DNA from: Sporothrix humicola
Lineage: Eukaryota; Ascomycota; Sordariomycetes; Ophiostomatales; Ophiostomataceae
Reading direction: 5' to 3'
Length of the DNA: 64,000 bases
Assembly (NCBI GenBank): GCA_021396245.1
Contig: WNYE01000013.1
Location: 186,001 to 250,000, forward strand
The stretch's first letter is position 1. Each line of letters opens with the position of its first letter. The notes under the pieces were generated by a model, which was not told the origin of the DNA, ran no database searches, and saw only the letters and a list, made by a program, of their open reading frames with translations. Positions 60,279-64,000 of this stretch are shown in pieces. A program made the position numbers and the translations under genes.

Positions 60279-63200
60279 CTAGGCGCTCGCCTCGATCGCC
60301 TCGGGCATCTCGTCCACGTCTGCGAGCTCCGGCTGCTCATCGTACTCAAGCTCCTGCTTCTCTTGCGCAATGGCTTGTGCGGAGACAATCTCCGCCAGGC
60401 GCTTGAGTCTCGGTGTCTGCAGCCACGACGGCGTGTACGTCTCGAGTGCCATAATCACACGCGGCTCGGCAATCTCGTACGGGCCACTGTCGTCCATATC
60501 GACAGCCTGCAGCAGCAGCACGTCGCCCTTCTCGTTGACCTTGGAGGCAACCGCCTTCATGATCTCGCCGTTGATCGGCTGCTCGTAGTCGGCAACCAGG
60601 TACTGGTTCAGTAGCTTCTGGATCTGGTTGGGAGAGAGCCTGGAAGGAGGTTAGTATCATAGGAAATACGGAGCATAAAAGGCACGGCATTACTTACATC
60701 CAGCAGATATCTTGGATAATCTCAATGTCGTTCAAGGTGGCCTTCTTGAGCTGAAGGAGCTTGGTTGCTTGCTGTAAAGAAAGGATTGTTAGTCGTGTTT
60801 ATTTGGGGTCAAAGAGATTCAGGCTGCACTTACCATCAAGTGCTCAAGCTGCAGCGTGCCCTCGGGCATGTCGTGGCTCTTGCACCACTCCTCAATACGC
60901 GTAATGTTGTAGTTGATCTGCAGGCCACGCTTCCACGAAAGGAAGTTGCGGCGCATCAGCAAGTCGTTGAACGCCGTCACGCCAACAAGGCGCAGCAGCT
61001 CGGTGACTGTCTGCGTAATGATGCTGTCCTCCAGGTAGTACGCCTTCATCGCGCGGTACACGCTGTTCAAAAGACTGAGGAGGTTGTCCATGCTGTACGC
61101 GGGCGCTGAGTTGCTCTGCAGGAGCTTGCCGAGGAACCGGTTGTTCTCGTTCGTCACGAAGCCGGGCAGCGACTGCGACTCGATAATCGCCGGGATGATC
61201 ATCTTCTGCAGTCTCTTCTTCAGCACCTTCATCCAGGTGTGGTAGATGTTGAACTCGAGACTCTCCAGGTCGTGCTTGACAATTTCAAGAAGGCGGTCGT
61301 ACTCGTAGTTGTCCGTCTTCTGCTGCTCATACCAGTCTTCCGCCAGGAACACAAACGAGAGCATCTCGTGCACGTTCGACAGCCAGAAGGCGCCAGGGTT
61401 GATAGCATCCTCGCCATCGTGCTCCATCACCTCCTGCTGGATTGACTGCATCACGTTGGCCAGGAAGCGCTCCGACTCCTTGACGAAGCCGTTGTTCCAC
61501 ATCTCCGACGTCACCAGGTTGATCAGGTACGACGGGAAGAGCACCTCCTTGTCCGACGGCGGCGGCGTCGTGTTGGGCGACGGGATCTTGAGGTTGCGGA
61601 TCAGACCCAGAGTAACCTCCTCGTTCAGGCCCTCCTCGTCGGCCAGCAGGCCCTCGAGCTCGAGCTCCACGTTGTCGACGCCAGCACCGTTCTGGCGGCC
61701 TGTGACAGCCATCGAAACGGGTCTTGGGTTGTACGTCGAGCTGTAGCGGTCCAGCTCGCGCGGCTCGGCACCGGCGCTGCGGCGCTTTGACGGCTTCTTG
61801 GACGAAACCAGGTTGATGAGGCCGTTGGCAACGGACTGGCTGGCACCGTTGACATCCGAGGAGCCGTTCATGTCGCCATTCATGATAGGTGCAGAGCGGC
61901 GGGCCTGCTCCAGAGCCTCCTGCATGTCGGCGAGTTGCTGGCGCAGACTGTTCTTCTCGGCCTCGGACTTGGTGACCTCTTGCCGGGCTGTCTCGAGCTC
62001 GGTGCTGGTGGCACGCAGAGAGTCCTTGAGGTCCTGCTCCTCCTTCTGCATGCGGCGGACGTTGGTCGTCGACTCGTCGAAGCTGAGCTGCAGCTTCTTC
62101 ATCTCCTCCTCCATCTGCGAGAGACGGGCAGCAGCAATACCGGCCTGGTTGGCCTCGGTCTGCAGCTCCTTGGTCTTCTGCTCCAAGTCCTTGTGGCGCG
62201 TCTGCCACGACTTGATCTGGCCCTGGTAGCTCTCGACCTGGCTCTTGAGCTCCTTGTTCTGCGCCTTCATTGTGCCCAGTGACTGGGTCAGCTCCACGAC
62301 CTTGTTCTCCAGCTTGTACGAGATCTGCTTCAGATCGCGAGCCTCCTCGCGAATCGTCTTGTACTCGCGACGGGCCTTGCGACCACGCCACAGGCTCTGG
62401 ACAAGGACGACCTTGTTGCGGTACGACCGCCACCCACGCATAGCACGGCGTGACCGCCAAACTCTCTGGATAACAAGGGCAGCATTGCCGAGACGAGTCT
62501 CCATAATCTCCTTGCGCCGCAGGTAGCCCTTGAAAGCGGACTGGGCAAGCACGAGGTCGGCGCGGATGCGCAAAAAGGCCTTGCGCTGCTTCTGGCCACG
62601 CCACACACGCTGGATGGTGGTCGCAGCCTGGATCTTGCGCAGCTCCTGGGCACGGCGGCGCGCGTTGAATGCGCGGGCAGCGGCCTGGACCTTGATGATG
62701 GCCTCGCGGGCCGCAAGGTAGCGGCGGCGGTAGTACTTGGCGCGCAGGTTCTTCTGGATCAGAGTCGCGCAGTCGTTGAGGCGGGTGGTGCGCAGGTTCT
62801 CGAGGAAGGCGAGCATACCGGCGCGGAAGAAAATCTTGGTCAGACCCAGCTGGTACTTGTCGACGCCCTTGCCCGTGCTAGTGCCGAGGGCCTTGGTCAG
62901 AATGGCGTCGGCCATCTGGCGGATCTCTGCCGTCCACTGCGAGGAGTGGACGAGCATGTAGTAGCGGAGAGCAAACTCTTCGTAGGTCCAACGTGTTGGG
63001 TAACCAGCCGTGCTGATGCGGACAGTCTCGAGGACACCACAAGCACGAAGCTGGCTCAGGACCATGGGACCCTCGAACTTCCAGGCCTCCTTGGCCTCGT
63101 TGGGCTTGATACAACGGATGTAGTGCACATCAGTGTTGTTGATGGTGTTCATCAGCTCAATGAGCGAGGAGCGGAAGATACCACCAAGGGTCGGCTTGCG

Positions 63201-64000
63201 GTTGACAGCCACACCAATGCGGCGGCCAGCAGCCGGCTTGACAGCAGTAGTAGTAGCGGACGAGGCCAGGTCCTTCTCGCGGACGGCCGAGGCGGCATCG
63301 AGGACACGGGTAAGGAACTTGTTGGTGGAAGCGCGCAGGACAGCGAGGTGCTCGTCAGGGACCGTATCACGGTTCTTGTCGATGAAGCCCTCAGACTCGT
63401 AGGTGACATCGACGGCGTAATGGCAAACGGTGAAGGAGGACTTGCCGAATCTTGGCTTCTTGTAGAACTTGTTCTTGTTGTCCTGGGCGAAGTTCTGGTG
63501 AAGCTTGTGGACAAACTGCTCGTCGGAGCCCATGGGAAGACGTGACTCCTCGTCGAGCAGCGACAAGATACCCATCTTGCCTTCAATAAGGTCAATACAT
63601 GGCTGATTGTCGGAGAAATCAATAAAGGTCCAGTCAATCTTTTCCCGCAGGTACTCCTCCTGCTCGAGCTTGAAGACGTGCTGGTTGAATTCCTGCTGCA
63701 GCTTTTCGTTGGCGTAGTTGATACAGAACTGCTCAAAGGAGTTCTTGGCGAAGTGCTCGAAACCGTAAATATCGAGCACACCGATGAACGCCTTGACGCG
63801 GCTCAGGACCTGCTCCGTGGCCAAGCTGTTGTTGATGACCTCCACCAGCCAGTCGAACAGGCTAGAGTAGATGTACTTGGCAACGGAATCACGGACGACA
63901 AAGGCCTGGGCGGGGGACAGGTTGGAGATGATTTTGTCACCACGGGTAATCAGCTGCTTCTTGACAATCCAGCGAGCGAACTCCGATGCGTTGATGCCGA
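60279..64000 (-). CDS. class V myosin heavy chain (N-terminus outside window)
   Basis: Three exons are visible, complement(60279..60639, 60698..60771, 60834..>64000), giving the last 1199 or so residues; the gene continues past the right edge. The visible motor part includes VLDIYGFEHFAKNSFEQFCI, the actin-binding region near ELMNTINNTDVHYIRCIKPN and the converter. Six IQ motifs follow (about 62780-62350), then a coiled coil (about 62340-61880), a Ser/Pro-rich linker and the DIL cargo-binding globular tail (about 61560-60700). This is the order in fungal Myo2/MyoV, the actin motor that carries secretory vesicles and organelles to the hyphal tip. The tail ends in an acidic segment, ADVDEMPEAIEASA. 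About 380 N-terminal residues are expected to be missing from the window. The frame stays open for 122 codons after the TAG. Confidence 0.96.

Noticed and set aside
61327..62604. 425-codon frame inside the myosin gene on the same strand
   Set aside because: It overlaps the myosin coiled-coil and tail exon in another phase and is Gln/Gly/Pro/Arg-rich without homology.
1..64000. Transposon, CRISPR array, rRNA or a secondary-metabolite cluster
   Set aside because: No transposase, reverse transcriptase, regular repeat-spacer pattern, conserved rRNA segment, or PKS/NRPS domain is visible in any frame.

Overview
This is a 64-kb piece of a eukaryotic genome, most likely a filamentous ascomycete (Pezizomycotina). 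The evidence is the gene set: an ECM14 pseudo-carboxypeptidase, a cAMP-receptor-like GPCR, Rheb, class V myosin, a fungal-type URC1 and uracil phosphoribosyltransferase, and WAPL. The introns agree: almost all are about 55-85 nt, with GTRNGT donors, a CTAAC-type branch site and a nearby CAG/TAG acceptor. I cannot fix the order or species. I see no bacterial, viral or intact transposon genes, no CRISPR array, and no tRNA or rRNA that I could support.

Layout. 1-3326: no supportable gene. 3327-5119 (-): GPCR. 5120-16532: gene desert of about 11.4 kb. 16533-18452 (-): ECM14. 19344-20652 (+): ABHD11/Imo32-type mitochondrial hydrolase, tail to tail with a Rab-like GTPase at 20875-21612 (-). 22332-23724 (-): ribosomal protein eS1. 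25578-26286 (-): serine-rich protein of unknown function. 26287-33810: second desert, about 7.5 kb. 33811-36637 (-): URC1. 38302-38946 (+): Elf1. 39257-40113 (-): uracil phosphoribosyltransferase. 41610-44629 (+): WAPL. 46719-47344 (+): Rheb. 48765-51397 (+): cytosolic seryl-tRNA synthetase. 54068-56424 (+): ZUFSP/ZUP1-type C78 deubiquitinase. 56846-57565 (-): HAM1 ITP pyrophosphatase. 58237-58916 (-): FAP7/AK6. 60279 to the window end (-): class V myosin, with its N-terminus outside the window.

How the genes relate. Most are housekeeping genes with no shared pathway. The exception is URC1 and uracil phosphoribosyltransferase (the URC6/FUR1 step): both belong to the fungal URC route of uracil catabolism and lie about 2.6 kb apart with only Elf1 between them. 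Cohesin release (WAPL), TOR signalling (Rheb), translation (eS1, SerRS, FAP7) and nucleotide-pool cleaning (HAM1) are individual housekeeping loci.

The most unusual feature is exon structure. URC1 (18 exons) and SerRS (19 exons) are cut into very small pieces, while the other genes have one to five exons. Keeping the conserved protein sequence requires micro-exons of 3 and 8 nt in SerRS, and 4 and 9 nt in URC1. All exon coordinates were worked out by hand from reading frame, splice signals and family conservation. They are not backed by transcript data.
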